A DNA stretch of 64,000 nt from HKST-UBA85 sp035654775 (GTDB taxonomy: Bacteria > Bacteroidota > Bacteroidia > Flavobacteriales > Flavobacteriaceae). How positions within the stretch are numbered: position 1 is the stretch's first letter; the number at the start of each line of letters is the position of its first letter. Position numbers and translations under genes: made by a program. Below are positions 16,565 to 24,705 of this stretch, piece by piece. Location of the stretch: the NCBI GenBank assembly GCA_035654775.1, contig DASRWB010000067.1, forward strand, positions 21,218 through 85,217, read 5' to 3'. The notes below the pieces were generated by a model. It ran no database searches. It was given only the letters and a program-made list of their open reading frames with translations, and had not been told where the DNA came from.

Positions 16565-18785
16565 AAAGGGCTTTTTTCTTTACCATTAGGGCATTAAACA
16601 GTTTTTTCTCAAAATCTTCCTGTTTAAAAGGTTTAGAAATAATATCGGTAAATCCGGCGTCATCAAATTCTTTCATTTTATCTTCTATAGTTACCGCAGT
16701 AAGCGCAAAAATGGTAAGGTCTTTGTTGAAGGTTCTAATCATAGTGGTTGCTTCCAGACCGCTAATTCCCGGCATGTGAATATCCATAAGTACAACATCA
16801 TAATGGTTGTTTTTTACCATATCTACAGCGGTTTCACCGTTGTCTACCAAATCGCAATTAAGCTTCATCTTGTTTAAGATTTTCTTGGTAATCATTTGGT
16901 TTATTTTATTGTCTTCAACCACCAGAATTTTTACTTTGCTTAAATCTTTTTCGTCTACACTGTTAAAGTATTCCACTTTCTTTTCAATAACTTTTTCGGT
17001 AGAATATTCAAGAGGCAGTTCAAAGGTAAAAGTAGTTCCTCTGCCGAGTTCGCTTTTTAAATATATTTTTCCTTTTAGGATTTCTATTAAGCCTTTTACG
17101 ATGGATAAACCAAGTCCGGTGCCGCCGTACTTTCTGTTGATTTGAATAGAACCTTGAGAAAAGCTTTCAAACATGTTTTCCTGTTTTTCCTTTGAAATTC
17201 CTATTCCGTTGTCTTCAATTTCAAAGCGTATGGTGTAAACTTTGTTTATTTGGTCCAGCTTAAATACGCGTACCCAAATGTCTCCGTCTTTAGTGAATTT
17301 TATGGAATTTCCTATAAGGTTTATTAAAATCTGAGAAATTTTAAGCTGATCGGCAAAATACACTTCGGGTAATTCTTTGTCGTAGTCAAAGTGTAATTGG
17401 ATATTATTATCTAATGCCGAGTTGTTTAATGCGGCTATAACGTTTTTAATTTTTTCCTTTAGGTTAAATATCTGTGGGTCTAAGTCTACCTTATTGGCTT
17501 CAATTTTGTTGATTTGCAGAATGTCGTTTATGAAAGTAAGCAAGTATTCTCCTGAAAATTTAAGGGATTTTAAGTGTTGCACTTGCTCCGGTTTTGGGTC
17601 TTCATCTAAAAGCATGTTGGTTATACCGGTAACGGCATAAAGCGGTGTTCTTAACTCGTGAGTTACGGTTGATAAAAAATTTGCCTTTGTTTTTGAAGCT
17701 AATTCTGCTTTTTCTTTTGCCACAATAAGTTCACTGTTTTTTTTGTGAAGCATATTGTTGGTTTTTAACCGTATGTTGTTGTTTTTGTAGAGCGATAGCG
17801 TAAGCAGCGATAAAATGGTAATTAGTGCAATACTTAAAATGGTTGTAAGTTTATTCAGGCTGTTGGCTTCTTTTTGTTCTTCTAAATCGGCTAAATTTTG
17901 TTTTTGAATTTCGTCTTGATTATCTATGATATATTGTAATCTTCTGGCCGGAGCAAATTTTTCTTTTTTAACTTCTAAAAGAGAATCGGAAAGCGCTATG
18001 TATTTCTTCAGGTACTCGTTTGAAATTTTGTGGTTTCCTAGACTTTCATGTATGGCGCTTGTAATTTCATAACCTTCGGTTAATACATTGTAAAAATTGT
18101 AGTTTTTTGCCAATGCCAATCCTTGGTTTGCCAGGCTGAGGGCTTCGTTTTTGTTTTCCAGAAGCAACTGTGCTTTAGCCAGTGTTATTAGTGCATTGGC
18201 TTCTATTTCGTTTAAACGGTTTTGTTTACTTATAGATAAAGCGGCTTCTAAAGATTTTTTTGCTTCGTTGTAGTTTTTTAAATAATTAAAGGCTTTACCT
18301 TCATAGAGTAAGACTTCGGCTACAAGACTGTTAAGATTTTCTTGCTCAAAAAGTGTTTTGGCAGATTTAAAATATTCCAAAGCCTGATTGTAATCTCCTT
18401 TTGCCATGTATACTGTGCCAAAGGTTTTATAGGTATCGGCATTGTTGGCATAGTCTTTTGTCTGCCTTTGGTAATCTACGGCGTTAGTAAGGGCAATAAG
18501 CGCTTGATTGTTTTCTTCCAGCAGGTAATGTAGTTTACCAATTTTGGAGTAAATAAGACCAATGTTTCGCTGGTCTTCAATTTGTTTTGCGCTTACTAAA
18601 GCTTCTTCTAATTTTTTTTGTGCGGAGAAATAATTGCCATTGTCTAAATCAGATTGTGCCTGAGCGATGTAATATCTAATCTTATTAGAAACAGTTTCCG
18701 GGTCGTCATCTATGGTGTTTTGAGCGACGATACCGCAATAGTTCACCATTAAAATAGCTAATATGTAGAATTTAATTTGGGACAT
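16557..18785 (-). CDS. TPR-containing hybrid sensor histidine kinase/response regulator
   Basis: This 742-residue protein has a signal-like N-terminus followed by tandem tetratricopeptide repeats in the periplasm (about residues 30-270). A membrane helix (LTTILSIALITILSLLTLSLY, split around residue 320) and a coiled linker come next. The HisKA domain has phospho-acceptor H376 in THELRTPL, the HATPase domain carries N, G1 (DNGIG) and G2 (GTGLGLSIV) boxes, and a C-terminal receiver domain has acceptor D668 (LMDIHMPG). No output DNA-binding domain is fused, so the phosphoryl group must pass on or the receiver must regulate the kinase. The ligand is unknown; the TPR region probably binds a protein or peptide. 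Confidence 0.95.
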   Translation of the reverse strand: MSQIKFYILAILMVNYCGIVAQNTIDDDPETVSNKIRYYIAQAQSDLDNGNYFSAQKKLEEALVSAKQIEDQRNIGLIYSKIGKLHYLLEENNQALIALTNAVDYQRQTKDYANNADTYKTFGTVYMAKGDYNQALEYFKSAKTLFEQENLNSLVAEVLLYEGKAFNYLKNYNEAKKSLEAALSISKQNRLNEIEANALITLAKAQLLLENKNEALSLANQGLALAKNYNFYNVLTEGYEITSAIHESLGNHKISNEYLKKYIALSDSLLEVKKEKFAPARRLQYIIDNQDEIQKQNLADLEEQKEANSLNKLTTILSIALITILSLLTLSLYKNNNIRLKTNNMLHKKNSELIVAKEKAELASKTKANFLSTVTHELRTPLYAVTGITNMLLDEDPKPEQVQHLKSLKFSGEYLLTFINDILQINKIEANKVDLDPQIFNLKEKIKNVIAALNNSALDNNIQLHFDYDKELPEVYFADQLKISQILINLIGNSIKFTKDGDIWVRVFKLDQINKVYTIRFEIEDNGIGISKEKQENMFESFSQGSIQINRKYGGTGLGLSIVKGLIEILKGKIYLKSELGRGTTFTFELPLEYSTEKVIEKKVEYFNSVDEKDLSKVKILVVEDNKINQMITKKILNKMKLNCDLVDNGETAVDMVKNNHYDVVLMDIHMPGISGLEATTMIRTFNKDLTIFALTAVTIEDKMKEFDDAGFTDIISKPFKQEDFEKKLFNALMVKKKALSK

Positions 18786-18804
18786 TTTATCTATTTATTA
18801 TCGG

Positions 18805-18812
18805 CAAATATA
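18805..18812 (-). promoter_or_regulatory. -7 element TATATTTG of the hybrid kinase gene
   Basis: This is an exact TAnnTTTG match on the minus strand, 19 bases before the ATG at 18785, within the 46-base gap after the GAPDH stop. It suggests that the kinase has its own promoter. Confidence 0.5.
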
Positions 18813-18831
18813 AATATTTATTCGATAAAAG

Positions 18832-19830
18832 TCACAATTTTTCCGATAAATTGCAAATTAAATTGATAATTCTGCTGGAATATCCCGTTTCATTATCGTA
18901 CCATCCAATGATTTTTACCATATTCCCTATTACTGAAGTCATTTGTGAATCCAAAATGCAAGAATGAGAATTTCCTACAATATCAACAGATACTATTGGG
19001 TCGCTGGTGTATTCAATAATTCCTTTAAAAGAAGTTTGTGAAGCTTGTTTAAACGCTTCATTAATTTCTGCGATAGAGGTTTCTTTTTTTACATTAAAGG
19101 TAATATCGGTTAACGAGCCGTTTGCTACGGGAACTCGTATTCCGCAGCCACCAATAACATCTTGAAGTTCCGGGAATATTTTGGTGAGTGCTTTTGCCGC
19201 ACCGGTTGTGGTAGGAATGATAGATTGTCCGGCAGCACGTGCACGACGTAGGTCTTTATGTGGTTGATCGTGCAAGCTTTGGTCTGTAGTGTAGGAATGA
19301 ACAGTAGTTATGTAGGCTTGGTTTATGCCGCATAGCGTATTGATTACGGCTATCATAGGTGCGGCACAGTGGGTTGTACAAGAAGCATTGGATACAATAT
19401 CTTCTGTTCCTTTCAAAATAGAGTCATTAACGCCTGAAATCACCATTTTTATTAGGTCGTCTTGTGGAGGAACGCTCAAAATGACACGTTTAGCACCATT
19501 ATTTATATGGTGTTGCAGCACATCCTTGGTTTTAAATTTACCTGAAGATTCTATAACAAAATCTATATGGAAGGGTTTCCAGTTTATGTTTTCGGGGTGT
19601 TTTTCATTCAGCACACGAATCTGATTTTTACCTACGGTAATATGTGCTGCATCATATAAAATTGTTTCAGGAAAAATCCCATGAATGCTGTCGTATTTGA
19701 GCAGATGACTTAAAGTTTTGGAGTCTGCCAGATCGTTAATTGCAACGACCTTAATTGCCGGATGATTATGAAGAAGTCTGAAAACACGTCTTCCAATTCT
19801 GCCAAATCCATTAATGGCTATATGTATCAT
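18832..19830 (-). CDS. gap: Type I glyceraldehyde-3-phosphate dehydrogenase
   Basis: This 332-residue enzyme oxidises glyceraldehyde-3-phosphate with phosphate and NAD(P). It has the Rossmann motif NGFGRIGR (residues 8-15), the catalytic cysteine C151 in ASCTTHCAAP, the phosphate-site segment LRRARAAGQSIIPT and the C-terminal WYDNETGYSSR. The highly conserved asparagine of the SCTTN signature is replaced by H154. The ATG overlaps the lipA stop by one base (TAATG), so the two genes are translationally coupled. The unusual linkage and signature suggest a second, specialised GAPDH paralogue (for example gluconeogenic or redox-responsive) rather than the main glycolytic copy; this is inference. 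Confidence 0.93.
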   Translation of the reverse strand: MIHIAINGFGRIGRRVFRLLHNHPAIKVVAINDLADSKTLSHLLKYDSIHGIFPETILYDAAHITVGKNQIRVLNEKHPENINWKPFHIDFVIESSGKFKTKDVLQHHINNGAKRVILSVPPQDDLIKMVISGVNDSILKGTEDIVSNASCTTHCAAPMIAVINTLCGINQAYITTVHSYTTDQSLHDQPHKDLRRARAAGQSIIPTTTGAAKALTKIFPELQDVIGGCGIRVPVANGSLTDITFNVKKETSIAEINEAFKQASQTSFKGIIEYTSDPIVSVDIVGNSHSCILDSQMTSVIGNMVKIIGWYDNETGYSSRIINLICNLSEKL

Positions 19831-20708
19831 TACTCAATATGTTTTTGAGCTTTGTATGATGAGCGTACTAACGCACTACTTTCAACATGGCGAAACCCAA
19901 GTTCTAAACCTATTTTTTTGTATTCGTCAAACTGATTGGGTAAAACAAACTGTTTTACCGGCAGATGTTTTTTACTGGGTTGCAAGTATTGTCCAATGGT
20001 AACAACATCTACTTGTGCCGCTTTTAAATCGTGGAGTGTTTCTATAACTTCCTCTCGAGTTTCACCCAATCCTAACATAATACCTGATTTTGTCCTGCGT
20101 TGTCCTTGCTCTTTCAGGTACTTTAATACGCCCAAACTGCGGTCGTATTTGGCTTGTATGCGTACTTCTCGAGTGAGTCTTCTTACAGTTTCAATATTAT
20201 GTGAAACCACTTCAGGTGCAACAGCTATAATTCTGTCCAGGTGTTTTTCAATTCCTTGGAAATCCGGTATTAAAGTTTCTAAGGTAGTTTCAGGATTCAT
20301 TCTGCGTACTGCTTTTACCGTTTCTGCCCACATAATACTACCCATATCTTTAAGATCATCTCTGTCTACACTTGTTAAAACGGCATGTTTTATTTGCATT
20401 ATTTTTATAGAGCGTGCTACTTTTTCAGGTTCATCCCAATCTACATTTTCCGGTCTTCCTGTTTTTACACCGCAAAATCCGCAAGAGCGCGTGCATATGT
20501 TCCCTAATATCATAAAAGTAGCTGTTCCTTCGCCCCAGCATTCTCCCATGTTTGGACAACTACCGGAAGTACAAATGGTATTCAGTTTGTATTTATCTAC
20601 CAAACCTCTGAGCTCGGTGTACTTTTTTCCGGTAGGAAGCTTTACACGAAGCCATTTAGGTTTCGGTTGTTTTTCTTTATAAGGAGTAGGATGTGCTTCT
20701 GTAGTCAT
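19830..20708 (-). CDS. lipA: Lipoyl synthase
   Basis: This radical-SAM enzyme inserts two sulfurs into octanoyl-carrier proteins to make lipoate. Both cluster motifs are present: the auxiliary cluster C46, C51, C57 (CTSGSCPNMGEC) and the radical-SAM cluster C72, C76, C79 (CTRSCGFC). The C-terminal serine region (VESSALVRSSY) supplies the usual auxiliary-cluster serine. I take the ATG at 20708 (292 codons); an upstream in-frame start at 20729 falls within the promoter -7 element. A coupled GAPDH gene follows. lipB is not in the window. Confidence 0.96.
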   Translation of the reverse strand: MTTEAHPTPYKEKQPKPKWLRVKLPTGKKYTELRGLVDKYKLNTICTSGSCPNMGECWGEGTATFMILGNICTRSCGFCGVKTGRPENVDWDEPEKVARSIKIMQIKHAVLTSVDRDDLKDMGSIMWAETVKAVRRMNPETTLETLIPDFQGIEKHLDRIIAVAPEVVSHNIETVRRLTREVRIQAKYDRSLGVLKYLKEQGQRRTKSGIMLGLGETREEVIETLHDLKAAQVDVVTIGQYLQPSKKHLPVKQFVLPNQFDEYKKIGLELGFRHVESSALVRSSYKAQKHIE

Positions 20709-20726
20709 GGTTTTTTTCTGAAAAGA

Positions 20727-20734
20727 CAAAGATA
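20727..20734 (-). promoter_or_regulatory. -7 element TATCTTTG of lipA
   Basis: This is an exact TAnnTTTG match on the minus strand. Transcription would begin near 20721, so the lipA start must be 20708 rather than 20729. Confidence 0.55.
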
Positions 20735-20746
20735 CAAACTATTCTA

Positions 20747-21961
20747 TTAAAACGTGATGAGAAACCAATAAGTAAATCCTACAAGAGCTATGATGCCTAT
20801 CCAACTCAATAGATGCATTTTGATGGATGGTTTCCATTTTTTTGGCATGTGTTTACTGCATACCAGTCCATAATTTACCACAGCATAAAACGGAGCTGTT
20901 ATAAAGGAAAGCAAGGTTGCGATTTTGATTAGTAAGCCCATTTCTGAAGCTAAAAAAAAGAAAATACTTAAAGTACCCATGGTAAGAAGGATTATCCAAA
21001 AGGTATAATTGAAGAAAGTTTTGTCAGCAAATAACAGTTGAGATGTTTTACTCATGGCTCTGGGCGAAGCGTCCAGCGTGGTAAGTGTAGTACTAAACAT
21101 GGTGGTAAATGCAGCAACACCAATAATTAAATATGACCAGGTACCTAAACTTTGTGTATACATATTTATAAACTGTGCTGAAAATAATCCAGCAGAATTA
21201 CTAAAAGTTTTGCCACTATCATACATAATAAATGTACCCAGCATAATAAAGGCCAATCCCAGCAAAACGGTAGTAAGATAGCCTACATTAAAATCGAAAA
21301 TTACGGCTTTAGGAGATAATTTGGTTACTTGTTTCTTCTTTTCAACTACCCATAAAGACTGAAAAACCGAAAGGTCCAACGGCGCCGGCATCCATCCCAT
21401 AAAAGAAATTAAAAATACAATGCCAAGACTGGTTTCGGGTAATACTTGATGGAAATGTAAAGTTTTTGTGTTTTTAAATAAAGCCAGACTTACAGCTATT
21501 AGGGTACTCAGGGTAAGCACTACAATAATCAATTTCATGAGATAGTCCAGCAGCTTATATTTACCGCGTATCAGAAGCAGTAAGCATACCAAAGTAATAA
21601 TTACAGTCCAAATTTCAATACTTACAAAACTTCCAAACAAGGAAGAAGCTAAACCTGCAGTTACAATAGTAACAGCGGTTTGTATAGTAAACATGGTGGC
21701 AAGTGTCAGTAAAAAATAGAAGGTTAAAACTCCTTTGCCCAATTTTTTATATCCGTCGAGCAAACTTTCACCGGTAACGGCGGTATATCTGGCGCCAAAT
21801 TGAAAAAAGGGATATTTTACAGCGTGGATTAACAATAAGGCCCAAACCAAACCAAAACCAAAATCGGCGCCGGCACGAGTTGCTTGCACCAAATGTGAAA
21901 CTCCTATGGAAGCTCCTGCAAAAATTAATCCCGGACCTAATTTTTTAATAAAAGTATGCAT
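20747..21961 (-). CDS. Nramp-related inner-membrane transporter lacking the canonical metal-binding motifs
   Basis: This 404-residue multi-span protein (about 11 hydrophobic segments) has the Nramp (SLC11) N-terminal layout: GPGLIFAGASIGVSHL, then the AGADFGFGLVWALL helix. In metal-transporting Nramps the first helix carries DPGN and the sixth MPH. Here the aligned positions read GVSH (20-23) and the sixth-helix region reads MPAPLD, so the known Mn/Fe ligands are missing. It is probably an SLC11-like transporter with another substrate (distant family members are reported to move Mg2+ or other ions), but this is inference. The ATG overlaps the stop of the ECF sigma gene (TAATG). Confidence 0.85.
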   Translation of the reverse strand: MHTFIKKLGPGLIFAGASIGVSHLVQATRAGADFGFGLVWALLLIHAVKYPFFQFGARYTAVTGESLLDGYKKLGKGVLTFYFLLTLATMFTIQTAVTIVTAGLASSLFGSFVSIEIWTVIITLVCLLLLIRGKYKLLDYLMKLIIVVLTLSTLIAVSLALFKNTKTLHFHQVLPETSLGIVFLISFMGWMPAPLDLSVFQSLWVVEKKKQVTKLSPKAVIFDFNVGYLTTVLLGLAFIMLGTFIMYDSGKTFSNSAGLFSAQFINMYTQSLGTWSYLIIGVAAFTTMFSTTLTTLDASPRAMSKTSQLLFADKTFFNYTFWIILLTMGTLSIFFFLASEMGLLIKIATLLSFITAPFYAVVNYGLVCSKHMPKKWKPSIKMHLLSWIGIIALVGFTYWFLITF

Positions 21962-22506
21962 TACTTTCGTTGAATAATTTCGGCCAGAAGTTTTTTAGCC
22001 CGCAACAATTTTACTTTCACGTTGTTTATGGGTTCATTCAGTTCTTCTGAAATTTCTTTATAAGATAGCTCTTGAAAATAGCGCAATTGAATTACTTTTT
22101 GGTAAGCCGGGTTTAGTTTTTTAATGTCTTTTAATAGTTTGGCAAGATTTTGTTCGGTAATAAGGTTGTCTTCCGGCGAAGGAGATTCATCTAAAATCTC
22201 GTACATTTTTTCCTGATTGTTGTGAAAGCTTTCGGCAAATTTTTTCTTTTCTTTTCTAACCAAATCAATATGAATGTTTTTTGAAATGGTAATGAGCCAG
22301 GTTTTAAACTTGTACTTGCTGTTGAAAGTGTTTATTTTATCAAAGGCTTTAGAAAAGGTTTGGATGGTGATGTCTTCGGCGTCGTTTTCATTTTGAGTTC
22401 GTTTAAGCTGAAAGCCGTAAACATCATCCCAAAACATATCCAGTAAAAAATTAAACGCTTTTTGGTCGTTTTTTTTCGCGTTTTCTATGGCTTTTTCTAT
22501 TTCCAA
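21961..22506 (-). CDS. ECF-type RNA polymerase sigma factor
   Basis: This 181-residue group 4 sigma factor has region 2 (about residues 15-90: NENDAEDITIQTFSKAF, then FKTWLITISKNIHIDLVRK for -10 recognition) and region 4 (about 120-180: LRYFQELSYKEISEELNEPINNVKVKLLRAKKLL, a helix-turn-helix). The only start between the upstream in-frame stop and region 2 is a TTG at 22506, inside the last codons of the glycosyltransferase gene (10-base overlap). No anti-sigma gene is adjacent; the partner downstream is the Nramp-like transporter. Control of envelope or transport genes is plausible; the stimulus is unknown. Confidence 0.93.
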   Translation of the reverse strand: MEIEKAIENAKKNDQKAFNFLLDMFWDDVYGFQLKRTQNENDAEDITIQTFSKAFDKINTFNSKYKFKTWLITISKNIHIDLVRKEKKKFAESFHNNQEKMYEILDESPSPEDNLITEQNLAKLLKDIKKLNPAYQKVIQLRYFQELSYKEISEELNEPINNVKVKLLRAKKLLAEIIQRK

Positions 22507-23606
22507 TGCTTTGGTTTTGAAATCAGATTATTTATAAATATATACAATTGCAGACTAAGTAAGCAAATTTCTAAAACCGGAAATAGAAAAAACAAATCGG
22601 ATTCATTCAATTTTTTTGAAACTTTTTTAATTAAAAATCCTTGTAGTATACATTTCAGAAGGAAAATAACAGCCAGCCATTTTAAATGCATTTTTAAAAT
22701 AAGCAATACAGTAATAAGTACCCAAAACAGCATATTGCTAAGATATAAAGAGGAAAGAATGAATTTATGACTTTGTTTATAAAAACCCGATGTAGTATAA
22801 TGTCTTCGTTTTTGCTTTATCCAGTCTTTTAAGGTATTATTTGGAATAGATAAGGTAAAGCTGTCTTTAGTTAAACATACAGCCGTATTTTTTTTTGTGG
22901 CTACCTGATTGATAAACAAATCGTCGTCACCGGAACGGATGTGCATATGATTCAAGAATCCGTTTGCTTTAAAAAATTCATCTTTTCTGTAGGCCAAATT
23001 TCTGCCAACGCCCATGTAAGGCATTCCTAATTTTGCAAAACTGAAATAGTGTAAAGCTGTAAGTAGCGTTTCAAAACGGATTAGCTTATTTAAAAAAGAA
23101 CGTTGTTTTTGATAGGCACCGTAACCTAATACTATTGTTTTTTCATTGGAAAAATGAGAACTCATATTTTTTATCCAATGTTTAGAAAGTGGTTTACAGT
23201 CGGCATCAGTGAAAAGTAAGTAATCGTATTTTGCGGCTTTAATTCCCAGAGTTAATGCGAATTTTTTATTTGCCCAGAAAGCTTCTATGTTTTTTACGTT
23301 TACCAGCTTAATATTATTGTGTTTTAAAGCAAAATTTTCCATAACATCTAAGGTGTTATCATGAGAATTATCATTTACAAGTACAATTTCAAATTCAGGG
23401 TAATCTTGCCGGATAATGTAAGGTAGAAATGCGTTTATGTTTCGGGCTTCATTTTTAGCGCAAATAATAACAGAAACACCAATGTTTTTTTGCTTTGGAT
23501 TAAGGGTTTTGGTCCAGGCAAAGTGTTTTAAAAAAAGAATGTAAAAAAGAAGCTTGATGGAAGAAGCTGCAATAAAAAGATAGAGCAGCAAGTCAAGCCA
23601 ATCCAT
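22497..23606 (-). CDS. Family 2 glycosyltransferase, membrane-associated
   Basis: This 369-residue protein has an N-terminal membrane helix (LLYLFIAASSIKLLFYILFL, split at its ends), then a GT-A domain with SVIICAKNEARN, VLVNDNSHDNT and the DxD motif in LFTDADCKPLS. The acceptor-side segment GRNLAYRKDEFF and SGDDDLFINQ follow, and there are two or three C-terminal hydrophobic helices. This architecture is that of processive or lipid-linked-sugar glycosyltransferases of the inner membrane. It begins 6 bases after the small cysteine-containing protein and overlaps the sigma-factor gene by 10 bases, forming a four-gene unit with the Nramp-like transporter. The sugar and acceptor cannot be read from the sequence. 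Confidence 0.92.
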   Translation of the reverse strand: MDWLDLLLYLFIAASSIKLLFYILFLKHFAWTKTLNPKQKNIGVSVIICAKNEARNINAFLPYIIRQDYPEFEIVLVNDNSHDNTLDVMENFALKHNNIKLVNVKNIEAFWANKKFALTLGIKAAKYDYLLFTDADCKPLSKHWIKNMSSHFSNEKTIVLGYGAYQKQRSFLNKLIRFETLLTALHYFSFAKLGMPYMGVGRNLAYRKDEFFKANGFLNHMHIRSGDDDLFINQVATKKNTAVCLTKDSFTLSIPNNTLKDWIKQKRRHYTTSGFYKQSHKFILSSLYLSNMLFWVLITVLLILKMHLKWLAVIFLLKCILQGFLIKKVSKKLNESDLFFLFPVLEICLLSLQLYIFINNLISKPKHWK

Positions 23607-23612
23607 GCAGGT

Positions 23613-23816
23613 TTAGGAGTGTTGAGGTTCGTTACAGTCTTTGAACTGCTCGGGAGTTTTTCCACAAAATCCACAGGCTTCTCCTTCTTGGTTTAGCATT
23701 GGGTTTTGGCTGGCACAAGTGCCTGCAAATTTCCCGTCTTTTTTTGCCCAAATTTTAAGTGCGATACCTGCAACAGCAAGCGCTAATAAGGTAAAGGTTA
23801 TAAGTAATAGTTTCAT
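23613..23816 (-). CDS. Small membrane or secreted protein with four cysteines
   Basis: This 67-residue protein has one N-terminal hydrophobic helix (LLITFTLLALAVAGIALKIW, split at its ends) and a short soluble part with C34, C48, C51 and C61. The CGFC pair plus the flanking cysteines could form a small metal site or disulfides. I choose the ATG at 23816; an alternative in-frame start at 23831 lies upstream of the -7 element. Similar small proteins occur in other Flavobacteriaceae, as far as I recall without a known role. It is the first gene of the run with the glycosyltransferase, the sigma factor and the Nramp-like transporter. Confidence 0.8.
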   Translation of the reverse strand: MKLLLITFTLLALAVAGIALKIWAKKDGKFAGTCASQNPMLNQEGEACGFCGKTPEQFKDCNEPQHS

Positions 23817-23820
23817 GGTA

Positions 23821-23828
23821 CAAAGGTA
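23821..23828 (-). promoter_or_regulatory. -7 element TACCTTTG, possible leaderless promoter
   Basis: This is an exact TAnnTTTG match on the minus strand, ending 4 bases before the ATG at 23816. The predicted transcription start coincides with the start codon. It would drive the small protein-glycosyltransferase-sigma-transporter run. Confidence 0.55.
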
Positions 23829-23856
23829 CAATTTTTAATTTTAATATAAAAAGTAA

Positions 23857-23880
23857 AACCTTTGCAAAGAAGCAAAGGTT
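23857..23880 (-). terminator. Rho-independent terminator after the anti-sigma gene
   Basis: A perfect 9-bp stem (AACCTTTGC at 23857-23865, GCAAAGGTT at 23872-23880) with a 6-base loop is followed on the minus strand by a T-rich stretch. It lies 28 bases after the anti-sigma stop and just upstream of the next promoter. Confidence 0.85.
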
Positions 23881-23908
23881 CTACTAAAAATTGAGTGTTA
23901 AAAATGAA

Positions 23909-24697
23909 CTATTTTAAATTGATGCTGGCTACGGTATTTTCTACAGAAGCGCTAAGGTTACCATTTTTAGGCTCAATGGTAATGTTAAGGGCAAAAGCAT
24001 CTTCGGTATACGGAATGTTTTTAAGTTGCCTGTCGGTTTCACTCAAAATCCCCAGGTTTACCATTTTGTCCTGAACTTTAGCCCAGATTTGATAACATTG
24101 ATCCTCAGGTAAAGGTGGAAGTGAAACTACATCAATCATTGATATTTTTTCGATAGGATTAATATAAGCTACTGTTTTTAAATCTTTAGCCCTATCGTTC
24201 CCGGTAATTAGGAATTTTTGGGTTTCAGGATTGTTAAGTTGCTTAAATTGACGCATAATTTCGTCAAGTTTTTGGTTTTGTAAATTAATATCGTCTCTTA
24301 GGTCAAAAACTTCATCCACTATTTTTTGATTTTCAAGGTTCAGTTTTTGATTTTGCTTGTAAAACAGGTACGAAGTTCCTGCAAAAAGCATGGCTATTAT
24401 GCTGGCTGCAACAGAATATTTATACCATTTTTTTCGTGTACTTCCAGATGATAATGTGACAACGGGTTTTTCATCTAGTTCTTGTAACACTTTCTTCAAA
24501 ACTGTTTCAGGAGCCTTTACGGCTTGATGTTTGGCAACAATTTCCAGGTTGTTTTGAAGTGTGGTGTAGGCTTCCTTAACTTTGGGATAGGTTGCTATAA
24601 AATGTTCTACATTTTTAGTTTCCTTCAGAGTTGTATTGCCTAAAAGATATTTTTCTAATAGGCCGGAATTTAAAAAAGTAATTATTTCTTCATTCAT
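23909..24697 (-). CDS. RskA-type anti-sigma factor
   Basis: This 262-residue inner-membrane protein has a cytoplasmic N-terminal domain (residues 1-85) with a short anti-sigma-like helical start (FLNSGLLEKYLLGNTT), one membrane helix (YSVAASIIAMLFAGTSYLFY, about 91-110), a coiled-coil stretch (KLNLENQKIVDEVFDLRD on) and a C-terminal RskA domain (VVSLPPLPEDQCYQIWAKV; final beta strands). This is the layout of Bacteroidota anti-sigma-K proteins. It starts 8 bases after the ECF sigma gene, so it should sequester that sigma factor until released by an envelope or redox signal. It lacks an HxxxCxxC zinc anti-sigma motif. Confidence 0.93.
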   Translation of the reverse strand: MNEEIITFLNSGLLEKYLLGNTTLKETKNVEHFIATYPKVKEAYTTLQNNLEIVAKHQAVKAPETVLKKVLQELDEKPVVTLSSGSTRKKWYKYSVAASIIAMLFAGTSYLFYKQNQKLNLENQKIVDEVFDLRDDINLQNQKLDEIMRQFKQLNNPETQKFLITGNDRAKDLKTVAYINPIEKISMIDVVSLPPLPEDQCYQIWAKVQDKMVNLGILSETDRQLKNIPYTEDAFALNITIEPKNGNLSASVENTVASINLK

Positions 24698-24705
24698 GAC
24701 TGTTT

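Noticed and set aside
19936..20682. 248-codon plus-strand open frame opposite lipA
   Set aside because: It lies wholly antisense to a clear radical-SAM gene, has no family signature and a cysteine/serine-rich composition typical of antisense reading.
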